Assembly (NCBI RefSeq): GCF_901933205.1
Contig: NC_044572.1
Span: forward strand, 20,360,501 to 20,424,500
Length of the DNA stretch: 64,000 nucleotides
Direction: 5' to 3'
From: Camarhynchus parvulus
Lineage: Eukaryota; Chordata; Aves; Passeriformes; Thraupidae
How positions within the stretch are numbered: position 1 is the stretch's first letter; each line of letters begins with the position of its first letter. The position numbers and the translations under genes were made by a program. This document shows, piece by piece, positions 12,201 to 27,200 of this stretch. Under the pieces are notes generated by a model. That model saw nothing but the letters and a program-made list of their open reading frames with translations. It did no database searches and was not told the origin of the DNA.

Positions 12201-15200
12201 AAAGATTGGGGAATAGAGAGAAACTCTTGTGTAACCATTACAGCAGTCAGGCTCAGATGGCATTCATAAAGCACAAATGAAACATCTTTACCCAAATACA
12301 CTACTCCTTCCTCTGCAATATGTTTCTTTTCTAAGTGATGACACAGTTTCAAACTTGAATGTTTTATGAAAAAACGTCAGTATTGTTGAACTACCTCTGT
12401 GGGGTAGTCTCAAATTTAAGTGTGTACCAAACATTTTGGATTTTGATGCTAAATTTTACCCAAATATTTCTTGTTGCTATTTTACTCACCAAAATCTTCT
12501 GACATTATCACACAGTTTTCATCATTGTTTGCAAAATTGGGTTCATTTGGAGCCCAGGCAACAAAATTCACTGGGCTGTCATCCAGCCATCTGGAAGAAA
12601 CAAGGGGACAGTGGCTGCCAGCAGACATCTCAGCAGTCAGTAACCCACAAGGTCTGTTTGGGCACAGGGCTAAGCAAGGTATTAGCAGTGACCAGAGGGC
12701 AAAAACTCTAAACTCTACATATCCTGGGGAGGACATAGCCACAGCCCCACTGCTGCCTCTCATCTGTTTAGTACTACCACGTTCAAGGCACAGATGGACA
12801 TCCTTCACATCCCAGGAAGGTGTCCTCCTGAAAGTCTTCTACAAACGGATTGTTAAAACAAGTTTCCTACCAGAAATTTCAGAAAGCTGTTGGAGTAGAT
12901 GCTACTTATGCTTCTTGCTTCCAGCTCACATAACTTCAACTACATGGGAATAATTTGATTTAACTCTTACATATATATTTTATCAAAACTTCCCAGGCTT
13001 TCTCTGTAGCCATTGGAGATCTGGTCAGGGTGAATCTCACCCTTAGGCTGATGTCAAGAGTGGGTCAGGTAAATAACATCCTTAATCCTCACTACTTATG
13101 CAGGGTTGAAGTTCTTGCAATGTAAAGCATTAAGTGAGCTGAATCTTAGCCATGAATTTTTATTGGGTTCACAATCCCAAGTTTGGAAGGAAAAGGCATT
13201 TCTCTGCTTAAATACAGAAGAATGCAACACTTTGGATCTGAGATATCTCCTTAAAACTATCCAGAAGTCAATTGTGCAACACTTTTTAACTTGTAAGATG
13301 AAAGCACACAGAAATGCTCCCTGAAGATGAAATTACCGTCATTTGTTGTCCGTTACCAGTTTTTCTTTACTCACCTGAATCTCTGATCAAAGCTGACAAC
13401 TAAGCCAATGAAAAATGATTTTCCTCTGTGTTTTGTGTAAATCTAAAATAGAAATAATTAATAGTTAAGCACTAAATTGCTCCTCCATGTCAAGTAAAAA
13501 TCTGAAAGGCAATTACTCATACCTCTGATTTATTTTTCCTTTTTTTTTTTGAACCTCACATAAGCATATGGTAGGTTCAGACTTAGGTTTCAAGCAGGCA
13601 ACAGAGATATGTGGAACATCCTGGAGTGAGAAACCCACTGACAGGAAAGCAATTATCATTGTGCTGAACACTACATATATTAGAAAAGATAAGCAACCTG
13701 AACTATCCTTTGCTGCACCTTTAATATTTGCATGCCTCTTTAATATTTGCATTTTCCTCTACCTATTAAAAACAATAGTAATTTTACAGGTCCTGAACTA
13801 ATATATTGCTCTATAAATAAGTAATGTAGGACAATAACTCAGGAATCCAGTCTTGCTGAATATTTAGTATGTTCCCTGTATTTTATCACCTGCTGTGCTT
13901 CAAACTTCAACTATATATAATTAATAGGCTTCCTGCTTACATAGTGCCACAGAAATCGTCTTTTGCTTTCTCTCTCAATGACAACAAGATCAGCAAAGTT
14001 CTTCTGACAAATTCTCCGTGCTTCTTCCATATGGACATGTTCTTTGCTGAAATAGTACTGCTTATTTTCATATATAATCCATCCATCACTGGTGAGCTGA
14101 TAGTCTGAAAGATAAAGAGTCATATATAATGCTTTCCTATCTAGTCTGTACAAAGTCTGAAAACTATAGAGTAATCTTTGTGAAAGAGGAAAAGAACCTA
14201 CCAAGCTTGTAGTTTGCTTCAGGCTTTATCAATGTACCTGTAAAATAGAAGATTTTCACAAGCAACATCCCAAATTAAAAAAAAAAAGAAAATCAGAGAC
14301 GTTTGCTTTACGTAGTTTCATATGCTTTGTAGAATAGATGGGAAAAAACCCAAACCCACCAAGCAAATTATGAATCAGATAATGCATTTTCAAGAATTTA
14401 GAGCACATTCTGCCATATTAAAGTAAGTGTATAATTTAGAAATATTTAGCTAGTGAAAAATATGTACAGTAATGTATATCATTATATCATATATTACAGT
14501 AATGTATATCATATATTACAGTAATATATATCCAAAAGCATTGTGTCAAAAAAATCCATGTTTCACAGTAGACTTTGTGGTAGATTAAATAAGAATTACT
14601 TTGAAAATTTGTTTTAGCATTTTCACTTGATACTCTATGATTACTTTTTTTTTACTATTATTGGGATTAGAGCCAAACAAAATATTCCAATATAGTAAAT
14701 TCTAAAGCTTACTGAGATGGTAATAGACTATCCACAAGTATTGAAAATGTAATGCTGGTTTATTGCTAATGTCAGATGTAACTTCCAGTGTGTCAATGGA
14801 TTCTTCCTTTCCTGAGGACTTGGCTTTTAGTAGGACAGTCTGTTTTTAAGAATCCTGGAGAGCCAACAGATATCAAACTCAAGTATCTGATTACAAATTG
14901 AACCAGGAGGAAGCAAATTAGCTGTATTCCCAGAGCCAGCTATAGCCTCTCAAAGGAAACTCTGCTTTCGTGTGAATGCCTGTTATTTTGTACCTCTGGA
15001 CTACTGACTCTCACATTTCTTCTGTGGTTTGATGGACAGAAACACATTATTATAGAAATGACAGAAACAGTTTGATGAGAAATAAACAACAACAAAAAAC
15101 AAAAATCAAGCAAAATTATTTTGGGATCATTTAAACACTTTCTTCTTAAGTATTTAGAGAACAATAGAACTAAAATTATCTCAATTATTTGAACCCATGC

Positions 15201-18200
15201 TAGAAAGAGATAAAACTAGAGATGAAGTGATAGGGTCACTTAACTTCCTGCACCCAAGGACAAGAGAAATGGTTCAATTCATTCTGCCTGCTTTATGTGT
15301 TGCCTTCACTGCAACTAGTTTTAAAATGAGCAATTCCAGTGTCTTTCTTCCTTTCAATTTGTTTAAATCCATAAAATTTGCTTTTTAAGCTTGCGTTTAT
15401 TGCTCCAATTAAATGGGGAAGTAATAATACCTTTTTTTGTTTCACAAATCCAATTAAGTAAATGTTCACAGTGCAAGTCATTCCAGCGCATTTGGGGTGA
15501 TCTATTAAACATAACGCAATGTTCAAGTTCTTTGTAGTTGTTGGGTTCATCTTCCTCCCAGTTCTCATAAATTACCTGTGTTGGAAATACATACCAATTA
15601 CTGTGTGATTTGAGCTGAATAGAAGTAATTGAGATTGCCATCGTGACACAATTTCAGTATCTCATCATCTCAAGTACCTTTTTGTCCTGAGTTGAGTATA
15701 TGATGATTTTATCCCCAAATTGTCTCATTTGTTTATGCTGAATAATAATAAGTTTCACACCTTTAAGACTTGTTGCAGAGAGTGGAGGAGAGGGAGAAGA
15801 AGCGTGCAGTTTTTTTCAGACACTGCACTCACTCCCCCGCATTCCTCTCCTAGACTGTGTTTTCTGTGGATGAACAGACAGCGAGACAGAGATCTCCTTT
15901 GCATTTAGTTAGTTTTAGCTGGCTGAAGCAAAGAAGTTCCCTGGACTGTGTTTTTTTCCCTTTTCTTTGGACCTCTTGGAACCTGCTCTGGACTGAACAC
16001 CCAGGGGAGCACCGGCAGCTCACACCTGTGGCCACCTGGCCAAGCCGGGCCTGGCCTGCGACAATTCCAGCACCAGAGGGACTGATCAGAGACTGAGTGA
16101 GCCGGGCTGCAACCCAGGGACGGGGGGTTTCTCAGTTTGTCATCTCTTTTAGAGCAGCAAGGAGTTTTATTGTTTAATATTGTTTAAGTTCTATTGTTTA
16201 ATAAACAGGTTTTTCCACTTTTCTCCAAAGAAGTATTTTCTCCCGGACCAGCTGGGGGGAGGGGCCGATTGAATTTACTTTCCTACCAGAGCTCCTTTAG
16301 AGACTCTCTCCCAAATTTGCTCTAAACCAGGACACTTTTTTATGGGAGCTGTAGGAGCTCAAACAGACCTGAGAGAGCTGTGAAGGTCATGCTGGTCAGG
16401 TTACTTTCCCCATCACCCCCGAAGAAGGTGAAGGGACTACATGGTATAGAAAACCATGTATTTGATAAAACAAAAACTGATGGACAGAGGGAGTTACATC
16501 TATCTTGCTTTGTGAAAGTTGGCAGCTGGGCTTCTCTGTAGTGCCGCACAGCAGTGCCCATTTTGGGAGGCTATGAAGGTCTAAGGGCACAGACTGTCAA
16601 AGGTGGGATATAACATGGTCCCAGGGGTGAAACACAGGCAATGCTGTGTTAAGACAGTGCACTGCAGCTACTCTGTCTATATTCTATTTTCTAAAAGACA
16701 GAAAGTCAATTAATATCCAGCAAATAGATACTCACAGGGGAGCCATCAATCCAGGAAAATCCTTCATCAGGATTTAAGAGAAACAAACCGATCCAGAAAG
16801 CCTGAGTGTTCAGTCCTTTGTCCCTAAAATAATTCATACAATATAGATATACAAGCATAGAAAGAGAGGCTGGAATATAAATCCTGAAAAGCACAGAAAT
16901 ATCCTGCTTTCTGTCACACCTGAACTGGGTTCTGTGGCCCAAAGCCAAGCTCACGCCCTGCACTCTGTCAGGGAGGTGATAGTGCTCTGTGTTGGGCTAA
17001 GACTTCTCATATTTAACAATAAGTGGAAGTGATGTGGCCCAGAGCCAGCTTAAGTTCCCATCCCTGTGCATGTAGCACAGATCTTGGTTGTAGTATGAGG
17101 TCAAAGACCGAGACTTTAGCAAAAGTAAAACATAAATAGATGTTTATTTAACTACTAAGAATAGTGAGGATTGATTTTCAACTGTTTTCATTTGCTTCTT
17201 AGCTCTTCCTAAGTAGTCTAGTTAATATTTCCTGCTCCTTATCTTGTCATGCCTATGGACCAAATAAAATTACTATTTCAATCACTGCATAACAGAAAGA
17301 TTTCCTTCCACAAATATTTTATACTCTAAAGCAGAGACTTAACAGACAAATAAAACCACATTCAGGTGATCACAATACTGAAATATATGTAAAATTAAGG
17401 GTAAGATCACAAAAACTTCTGAAAAGGAAAGTTTTAAATCTGTTTCAGAAAGTAAACCTCAATTTTCCACTATGTGAAACAGTTTTGGTTTTTGTATCAT
17501 TGACCTGTCTTGACATTATGGAATACAATCAGAATATTGGTCTAATTTGAGGGGAAAATAATGTCACAGTTTATACATCATGAGCAAGACATAGCATCTA
17601 CAATGTTACCCAAGCTTAATTAAAATGAATTACTCTTTGATTTCAAGATTCTTCAGTTTATAGTCAGAAAAAATATCACGTTAAGTCCTTGAATTTTGGT
17701 TTACATTACACAATAACTAAAGGGATTTTTTGAATGAGTTGGTTAAAGAATTGCAGACAGTTACAAAATGCCAGTTAGAGCTGAGTATTCTATTTTCTCC
17801 CTTTAGGAAGAGGGACTAACATGTAAGAAATTGATAAGATCTGGAAAACAGCCTTTCTAAAACCTTTGATAAAAATTACCAAAATATTAAGCCTCTTTGA
17901 AATACCCAAGATTTTTTTTAAAAAGCAATGTTACAGGATGCTAAAATCTTATATCAATATAATTTAAATTTCATTGGTTTTATTCACTCATTTGTTCAGC
18001 TCTGGATATGTTTTATATGTTTTAAGTAATTTTTATTTAACATAGCAGGGACATGAAAAAGAATCCTTATGCAAGTACTCACGAAGCTAATTGCCATAAT
18101 AAAATTTGATCTTCTCTTGTATTGATTGTGACCAGATTTCCACCAATTTCTCTACAGAATTCTTCTGCTTCAAACCAAGACTTCTTTTGGTTTCCCTCTC

Positions 18201-21200
18201 TCACAAAAAACTATTGAGAACAAAAAGTAAAAATAAATTAGTAAATTGGTGAAGCTTATAAAATATGTGTAATTAAAATTGGCATAATTTTAGCATGTCT
18301 TTATTCTTGAGTGAGACAACATGACACCTGTCCAAGCCTCTAATATTAAACATTAAAAATGTGAAGTGTAAATATTTTTTCTTAGCATCATCTATTTTAA
18401 AATAAGGCAAATAGTATAGGCATCTGAGGAGAACAAAAAGTATCAGAATGTACAAAAGAGAAAAAAACTAATCTGTAAGTTAATTGGAACTTTGTCCACT
18501 GAAACTTTAAAAAAAATAGAAATACTTAACCATGGTGTTTTGCAGTAGAAAGCAGAAGATTTTTGAGAAGAGGAAGAGAAAGGGTAAGTCAGTGAGTTGG
18601 ACTGGAAAAGATAAAATGGATACAGAAAGTTGTTGTGGACCCCAGCTGAGGAAGAGGTTTTCATATTGAGGTGAAAGCATACAAATACAAAATACACTTT
18701 CTGCCATGAGGAACATACATTCTTGGACTAAGGATATGTTTAACAGGACTAAGTGCTTGACATTTTATAGAAATGCTAATTAGCAATTTGGTAAATGGCA
18801 GAAACAATTTAATCATAATTACGTGTGACATAGAAGCTCAGACCCTTGTAAACACAGGAATAAAATCAGCTCTGGTCTCCCAACAGTCAGAGACTCTCAG
18901 GAAAGAAAGTGAGAGCAGACTTATATAGAGACATGGAAGAGCAATGCTGCATATTTGTTTACTTGGTCTGTATTGCCTTTTCTTTTTCCTTTGCAAAAAG
19001 GAGAGCGTTTTAAGGAATTTTTAGCTAAATCAAGAGAGTGCTAAAAAGTTTTACTTGTTGTAATGGGTCACCAACTAAACCCAGATCCAAAAGTATTGCC
19101 ACAAGTATCACATGCTGTGTGGGAAAAGGGCGCCAGAGGGGCACATTATCTCTCAGAAACTGCCAGCTCTTGAGATGTAATAAATACCATGTTTTTCTGA
19201 AGTTCCAAACACCTGGAAGCAAATAAACTAGGTGAGGTTCTCACCTGGCATTTAGATAAAAGAAAGCATATTTCTAGCACTCTGTTAATCATTTTCTGTT
19301 GTTGACTTTCATTACATTTGATGGATCTTTTTCCCCATGTTTCTTCGCTTTGAATACCAAAGAGAAGATCGTTCCCAAATAATGCCCCAGCATCCTGGTG
19401 ACCAGGGCACTGTCCTCTGGTCTGGGCCATGCTGGGGCTCCCAGAGAAGTGGGCACACACTTACTTTGAGGCATGAGTCTGCCCGCGAGGCTCTGTCCCA
19501 GCCTTCGGCACACGCAGCTGCAGGGACCTGGCCTGGAGGAGCAGGAGGTGGCACTCCTGCTGCCCGCTGTTTGCAAAGATAATTTGATGTCTTCTCACAG
19601 CTAACGACATCCCATAATCCAGCTGCAATTCCAGTCCCCATGACAACACAGCCTTGCTCTTTCCCTTTGTGATGTGGAAAAGAAATTAGTAAAACCAAAG
19701 ATTTAATTGTTGTCTAAGGAATGAGACCTTTGTTTTTATTAATTGAAAATTATGAAAAGAAAGATGCAGATTATGATATGAAAAATATCCTGGATATAAA
19801 ACTATTTTTAATATCAGCTGTCAGAGGCCAGATATGGGCCAATGAGTCCCACAGACACAGTTCTACCAAAACCAGAGATCTGCAGCTTCAGAAAACAAAT
19901 CTTCCTTATCTTGCCAGCCCAGGGGAAATCACAGGGGAAATGGCCCTTGATTAAATTTACATACGTAATAGATGACCTGACAAGTACTTTGGAGTTCTCA
20001 GTATCCTGATAACTCAATTTCAAGAAGGGTGATGTCAAGCACAGCAAGTTTGCTTTAAGGCAGAACTAGCTGTGTGAAGGCAAGAGCTCACAGGTAGCTG
20101 CTAAGCTGTATTGCTGAAATGCCAAAGTGCTTCATGTTCACTGCTCATTTCTCACATATGCACATTGTGGGTCAAAAATCTGTCCAGAATAATTTTTCTA
20201 AAGCTGATGAGTTGTTGTTAATAGATGTTAAAAATGGCAAAAATAATTATACCATGGACCTTGTTAGCTCCTATACAGTATTGCCTTCAGCCTACCCTAC
20301 CAAAATCTGTCTCTGCACACCTTGGCAGGAGGTTGACTTACACCAACACCTGTAGCTCAGCTGTGACAGTGCTGGGTGTGCTGGTGTCAGGCACAGTGAC
20401 ACAGTGATGGTGCTGGCCATCAACAGCCACAGGCACAAAACACAGTGCCCACTCTAATTTCTAACCAGGGGAATGGGTGCACAAACCTGTGTGAGCTGCA
20501 GCTGCACTCCTGTGGCAGGGCTGAGCCCATGCAGGGCTTACCTGGCATGGCTGTGTTCCAGTGTGTGAAATGAGCAGTTTCTCCATTGGTCCACCTGAAA
20601 CTCCCTTGCTCTTCTGTGTCAGAGAGACCAATCCAGAAATATTCTTCAGACCTCAGCCCCGTCAGACTAATCAGAAAGGTTTGCTCGTTTCTGCAGTGGG
20701 AAACAGTGTCCATTCACAGCCTATTAGTGTGCAATATTCATCTAAGTCATACAGAGGAGTGTTAACATGACCCCAAAACAGAAGCTCCTCAGTGAAGTCC
20801 AAGCAAAACCATGGCAGCCTTTAAACTGCAGTCAAAAGAATTTAATGAGGGACAACTTTCTCCTTACACCTGAATGCATCTGAAAAATCACAAATTGCTG
20901 CTCCCATAGGCTTCTCATTGTATTCTACTCTTTTCACTGTCTTTCCAAGCTCTGAGGTGCCTCAAACAGACCACCTAGACAGGACCAAGCTGTCAGCTTT
21001 GCTACCCATCACCTCTGAAGGCAGTCCTGTTACTCAGGGGACATATAGCCTCTGAAGCCTGAGAGGGATGTAGGTAGATTAGAGATGATACATTCTGGCT
21101 ATGGGAGAGGGCAGGTTCAAGGGAAGATTTCCTACATTTGTTCAAAATTTGCCTTAGAAGGTAGATTAGGAAAATATTTTTATTAAAGCTTTCCTATCAT

Positions 21201-24200
21201 AATGAGAAACCACCTACCAATAAGTAGATGAAAAATGTAATACCTACTTTCCAACAGAAAAAATCCCAGCAAACAAAAAAATCCCAAAGAACCCAACAAA
21301 ACAACAAAACAAAACAAAACAAAACAAAACTAAAAAAAACCCAAAACAAAACAAAAAAAACCAACAAAAATACCCCCACCAAAGCCAGAAGTTGCTTTAA
21401 TTATTAATTGAAAGATAAGAGGAAACTGTTTAACTCAAGAAGCCCTGAAATTTGAAAGTTGTAGCCATGCAACATTGAGATGTTTGGCTTGGGTTTATTT
21501 TTCCTGCATGGATGATCCTTGCATGCCTTGCAACAATAATATTTTTTGAAAATGCTGACAAAACACTTTGATGGGATCAAAAAATGGAAAATTCTTGGAA
21601 GTTTCTCCATTAAAAGCATTGATTTTTAAAGAAGTTATTTTCCCACCTGCTTTCCACCGTAGCTAGATAAGCTTTGCTCTGTTCACATGTCTTATTTGCT
21701 TCTGAGAATGTCAAAAGTGCAGAACCCACCAAGTAACAGTGAAAATCATATCTTTTCCAGCCCTGTGACAAACATAAGATTTTTAATGTGCAGTGGAAAA
21801 ATACTTCAATGTAGAAATTTCTCTGCTCTTATGTGTGTAAATATTAAATGCTCAAATTGTTGCAGCTGACTTTAAAACTAAGATGAGACTGGGCTGATCT
21901 GTTAGTAAACAAAAGCTTTTTCTTTGATGTTGTTCACTCCTACAGGAGGCCTTTTTGTTTAAGTGATGACATTAAGATCTCAGTTTTAATCTCATTTTTG
22001 CATACATGACTTCTCAAAGAAAATTGTGATTATGCTATTTGCTGTGGCTTTCCAGGGCTCTGTAAAGTTGAGATTATGCAAACTGAATCTATAAGGAGCC
22101 TGTGATTTATTCAGGGGGACCTGCAGCTTCAGCTTTCCAGAGCTGCACAATCAGACATAATGAAATACCAAAATATTGCAATACAGAAATGTATTCACAT
22201 ACAAGCACAGTCCCCAAGAGCTGTCCCTGTCACTCCCAAGTACAAGGAGTGAGGAGATTTTCTGAGCCAAGAGGAATCCAGGAGTGCTTGTTTTCAGGGA
22301 GAGCAGAAAGGAGGAATATCAGTAAAACAAGCCCACTTCTTCCTGCTCTTACAGAGATCTCTGCTGACCAAAACAGACACAATGCTTTTCTGAATCACAG
22401 GGCAGCTCATCTGGGGATGGAGAGCAAGGCAGTATTCACTTACATGTACATCAATCTCAACTTTCTTGAAAATTTTCAGAACAGAAATGAAAAATGCACA
22501 TCTATTATTAAACTGCTAGCAGGAAAGGACCAGGTTGCCTCAACAGTAGATTTTCTATAAGATACAAAGACAGTATCCGAAAGAAGCAAGAACAAGTAAA
22601 TTAATTCCTGTACATTTTTTCAAAGATTACTATTTATGAGAGAGCATTTACTTTCTGGCAGCCTAGGTCCTCGATTGTCTCTTTTTCAGAGGATTGTGAT
22701 GAAGGCTTCTTTTTACAGATGTAACCAAGTTGCTTATTACAAGCATCAGTTGCCCAGTATCCATCCTAGAATAGCAGGGAGAAGGAAAAAATGTCAAGAA
22801 AGGGCATAAATAAGCACAGCTAGTGGTTTTTCTCTTTCTTCACAAGGCCAGCTAGAGATTTATTTTAAAAAGTATACACACCTGTAAGTACTAGTTTAAG
22901 ATTCATTTAATGCTGTTTTCAGGTGAAAGAAGGAAATTAACATTTTGAAGTCTCAACATTACTTCTTATCATAACTTTTAAATGAAAGGGTTTGTAAAGA
23001 TCCATCTGTGCTGATAGGATCTGCTTTTGGAGCAAGATTATTTCACTACAATGCTGGAAAAAAGATTAATTAAACTGAACTAATGCACATCTGCTAGGGT
23101 TGCAGTAAATCTAACTATTTTATCCATCAAAGAATCTGAATATGGCTGATTACTTTAAAAAAATATAGTCTATTTAAGAAGAGCTTTCCCCTCATCCCCT
23201 CATAAAAGCTGATTTAGGATCAATTCTTTTGGTGCCTAATACTGACAAACATTAACATTATTCTATGACATAAAAGTTCTCTCAATAACAGTATGCTTTT
23301 AATACCAGCATTTTAAATTTTTTTCTTTCAAAATCCATGACACTTTTTGTGTGCACATACATGTGCATGCACATACAGGTAAATGTATCAAACAATCGTG
23401 TTGCAAGAAAATGAAGTTTGTGAGTCAAGCAGTCAGAAATACTATAGAATTTTACATTCTTTTTTTTGCAGGTAGATGACAGCTGGAGAAACATGTCCTA
23501 GTGCCAGGTCTCTGTGTCTCAATGCCATGTCCCAGTGACATGACACTAAGGGACAAAATTGTCTATCTGATTGGAATATGAGGTATGTGAATAGCACCTA
23601 TGGTACTCACATAGGGTATAAACTAGTTCATCCCTATTCCTCTCCCAGAGCTTAAACTTTTTCTTTGCTGAAACCAAGGGAAAGAATTTAATGTAAAATT
23701 TCTGGATCAGAACTTTCACCAGACAAGGAATTTCAGAAGGGGTTACTAGGAAAACACTTCCTCTTCTTCTGATGTCTCCTGACCTCTGAACTTGTCTTCT
23801 GGTTGATATCGAATTTTGGAGCAAAACTATTTCAAGATAACATAAGGAATGACCCCTGCATAAGCAGATAAGTGATTTTGGGTGGGTGCAGTCAGTAATT
23901 TGCAGTGCTGTGAGAGGAGTGCACGCTGTACCTGCCCCTTCATAGCGGCGCAGTGCTCCGCACCGCTGGTGTAGGTGGGATGCCGGCGCTGCCATTTGGT
24001 GAACGTCACAGGCGTCCCGTCGCTCCACTCGAAGTAGAAGTGAGTCTTCAGGTCATTCAGACCCAGCCACAGCTCTTCTGTTGGTTCTGAAGTATGAAAA
24101 GAAATAGGTTTGGTTATTTTCCATTGTGCAGTGAATGCTTCCACATGCAGAACAATCAGGGAGTGATAAATTTGGCATGTGGTATGCAAGAGGTGGTCTT

Positions 24201-27200
24201 TGTGCTTTTATAAAAATGCTGTTTCCTCTCAGATCTCTATAAGAGATACATTGTGGAAAAAACATCAGATTCCATTCAGAAATGCTGATTTTAATGAGCA
24301 TAAGGCTCTTTATAGGTGACAGGAGATTTTTGCAAGCTTTGTGTGAACATCAAAATAGTTCTGAGCATGAAGACATTGAATGGCTGGACGTTAGAGCACT
24401 TGTTGGCCCATCAGGTATTGGCCCATCAGGTGTGTTCACCAAGGCCAGCATCCGCAGTGTCAGGACTGGTTACTACAGATCCAAGGAGTATCAGAAGTAA
24501 AAAGATATTTTTTTCTTAGAAGGACATATAGCAAGAGGTTAGCATCAGCAAGAGGTTTGAATCTCAGCAAAAGCTTATCTTCTAGGCTTGTAGCTCAGTT
24601 CTAAAGCCTTGTACATGGAATATAGGTGCCAAAAGTGCAATCATTAGAGATCTTTATGTGTCTCTGGAAAGAACATCTTTTTTTTTTTGTTTTCTTCTTC
24701 TCCTCCTTTATAATGTTTTACAACATGGTATATTTCTTGATAAACATAGATATAGTTCTGTATTTATGCAACAGCAACAGCATAAAAGAGCATGGTAAGT
24801 TGGATTCAGTCTTTCACTTGTGACATTTCAGAGAAATATTAAACTTTAATATGAAGTTCAGCTTTTATGTCACAGATGGAGCAAATGCAATACAGGCTTA
24901 CATATATACTCACTGTAACCAAGCTGTGACACTAGAAAGCTGTATTCAGCAATGTTGTGGATGCTTGCCAAATCTCCATCTTGCTTTTTACATGAAGACA
25001 GAGCATCTTCCCATGTTTTGGGGTCCCGGTGAATGCTGTAGCAGTGACCTGCATATGGCCACCAGCCATCCATGCACTGAACAGGCCTCAATTCCCCTAA
25101 AATCAGAACACAATTTTTCAGAACAAGAGGAAAATAGAGGACACTAGGATGAGATCTCTTGAGTACGCTTTACAAAAATGGAACCATATGAATAAACATA
25201 AAGCTGTAGTTGGCAATGCAAAATACATTCAAATTAAAAGCAAATATCGTTAAGGCACAGGATGCTAAATATGTAAATACAATGAATTCTCCTTAAACAG
25301 AGAACCACTTAAAAATGCCCACATTGTTTCAGAAATGCAATTTGAAATAATGATCTGTGAGAAAAGAGAGAACAAAGCGGACATCAGCCTCTCCTCTCTT
25401 TGTCCCCCAGAGCCACTCAGTCTTGTGCCGACTGTGGGGACTCACTTTGGCTCTGCCTGCTGGTCTGTGGTTTCTCACAAACAAACTTATTTTCAGGTAT
25501 GGAAAAGCGTGAAGCAGTTCTTTGACAACTGCAGGTCAGTAAACCTTGTAAATTAGTGGGGACTTTGCATATCCTCTCAGTGGCATATTTATAACTTAAA
25601 TTCTTAAAAACTTACCTTGGTCTTACTTTAAAAATAGAATCCTGTGTTTCATTTTAATGTTAATACTGGAATAAAGATTCTCTGAATTTATTTGTCTACT
25701 TTCTTTAGCATAACCCATTCTTTAAAAGTAGATTTACAACATTCCCAGGTGATAGTCTCCAGTGGACCCTCGCACATGGGCCATGCTCACAGCCGTGCTG
25801 GTGCATTGGGGGAGCCCACAGATGCAACAAGGTCTGTGTCAGTGTTGTTGCTGCTCCTGCTCTGCTCATAGGAAACCAAAGCACTGCAAAATGCAGATAT
25901 CAGACAGAGGAGGACTTTTTCACAAATATAAAAGTAACCACAGGTATTCATTTGGAGCAAAGGAGAATAATATTTCTACCATATTTATGCAAATTTGTCT
26001 TTTGGCTCTGGTTACCATGACAGAGCATCTACAATCTGTCTTGCAAGAATGAAAGACAGAGTGATGGAACAAAATAATAATATTCTCCTATGAATGTTTA
26101 ATACACAAAGGGAGAAAAAAGGCAGAATATAAAAGTCTGTGTGTTGTGTATAGCTGTGTTTTTTGAAGGTTTCTAGCATCTTTGTTGTAAAAATAATGTT
26201 GCGTACAAGTTTCTCTTTCTAGAAGTCATAAAAAACTTTCTTTGTATTTGACTAACCTACCTTTGGGCATAATATCAGGCTTTGAACTGAAGGATCCTTT
26301 TTTACAAATGTAGCCTAGTCTCTGGTTGCATGCCTGGTTTTCCCATTTACCATTCTTTCTGGGATTCAACAGTCCACAGATTTTCCCAGGGAGCAGGAAG
26401 GGACTTCCTTTAAGTAAAAGAGAAAATAGAATATCACAGCAAGAAATTAATAAAAATATTAACAAAAACATCATATTACCAGTGGACACATTTGCTTTTT
26501 ATGATTCCTTGAATCACTAATAGGAAGAAGCCCTTCCCTACAGGATAACTGCCTCGAAGTTTGTACAATGCTACCATTAGTCAATAGTCTGAGAGAGAAA
26601 TAATGACCCTCCACTGACTTTGTTATCAGGATAGTGCTGGGAAATGTCTTATTCTTTTCCTGACACTCTTGTTCTTACAGGAAGAACTGCTGAAATTGGA
26701 CATTTATCTTGTGTCAAAAACTTCCAAACTTTTGAATATTGAGTTTTAAGCTATATTATCCTTCCAGTATATTTCAAGAGTTTCACAATTCTGCTTTCCT
26801 CTGAAACAGCTTTTTTATTTTCTGTTGCAGTGTGTACAAACCTCTATAAGCAGCAAAGGAAATTTCCTGATACAGCTCTTGAAAACTTAGAGAAGAGTTG
26901 AATATGAGGAACACCATAAAACCCACCCCATTTCCTTGTGCAATTTTCCACAAACTGTTGTGGAATCATAAGCTGGCTCCCTAAGCTTCTCAATAGTATT
27001 TAGAATTTCTCCAAACAACATAGAGACATTATTTGCTAAATATTTTGCTACCTTTGGAAGATTTGACTTATATTCACACTCATGGACAACATGTTATGGA
27101 AAATTCTGATCTTTGATGTGTAGGGTTATGTATCACTCCAATGACACTCTGTTTTCATAAACAAGCTCTCTGTTTAGATAAGAGAATGGAATAATATGCT

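Noticed and set aside
12471..12953. Plus-strand open frame of 160 codons
   Set aside because: Antisense shadow across the real CTLD5 exon 12590..12490 and its intron.
22102..22560. Plus-strand open frame of 152 codons
   Set aside because: Lies in a gene B intron, antisense; residue composition and sequence resemble no family I know, and length is within chance for a window this size.
23546..24028. Minus-strand open frame of 160 codons overlapping a CTLD2 exon
   Set aside because: It is a shifted frame of the real exon 24086..23932 extended into intron sequence; the true frame is the one with LGLNDL and FEWSDGT.
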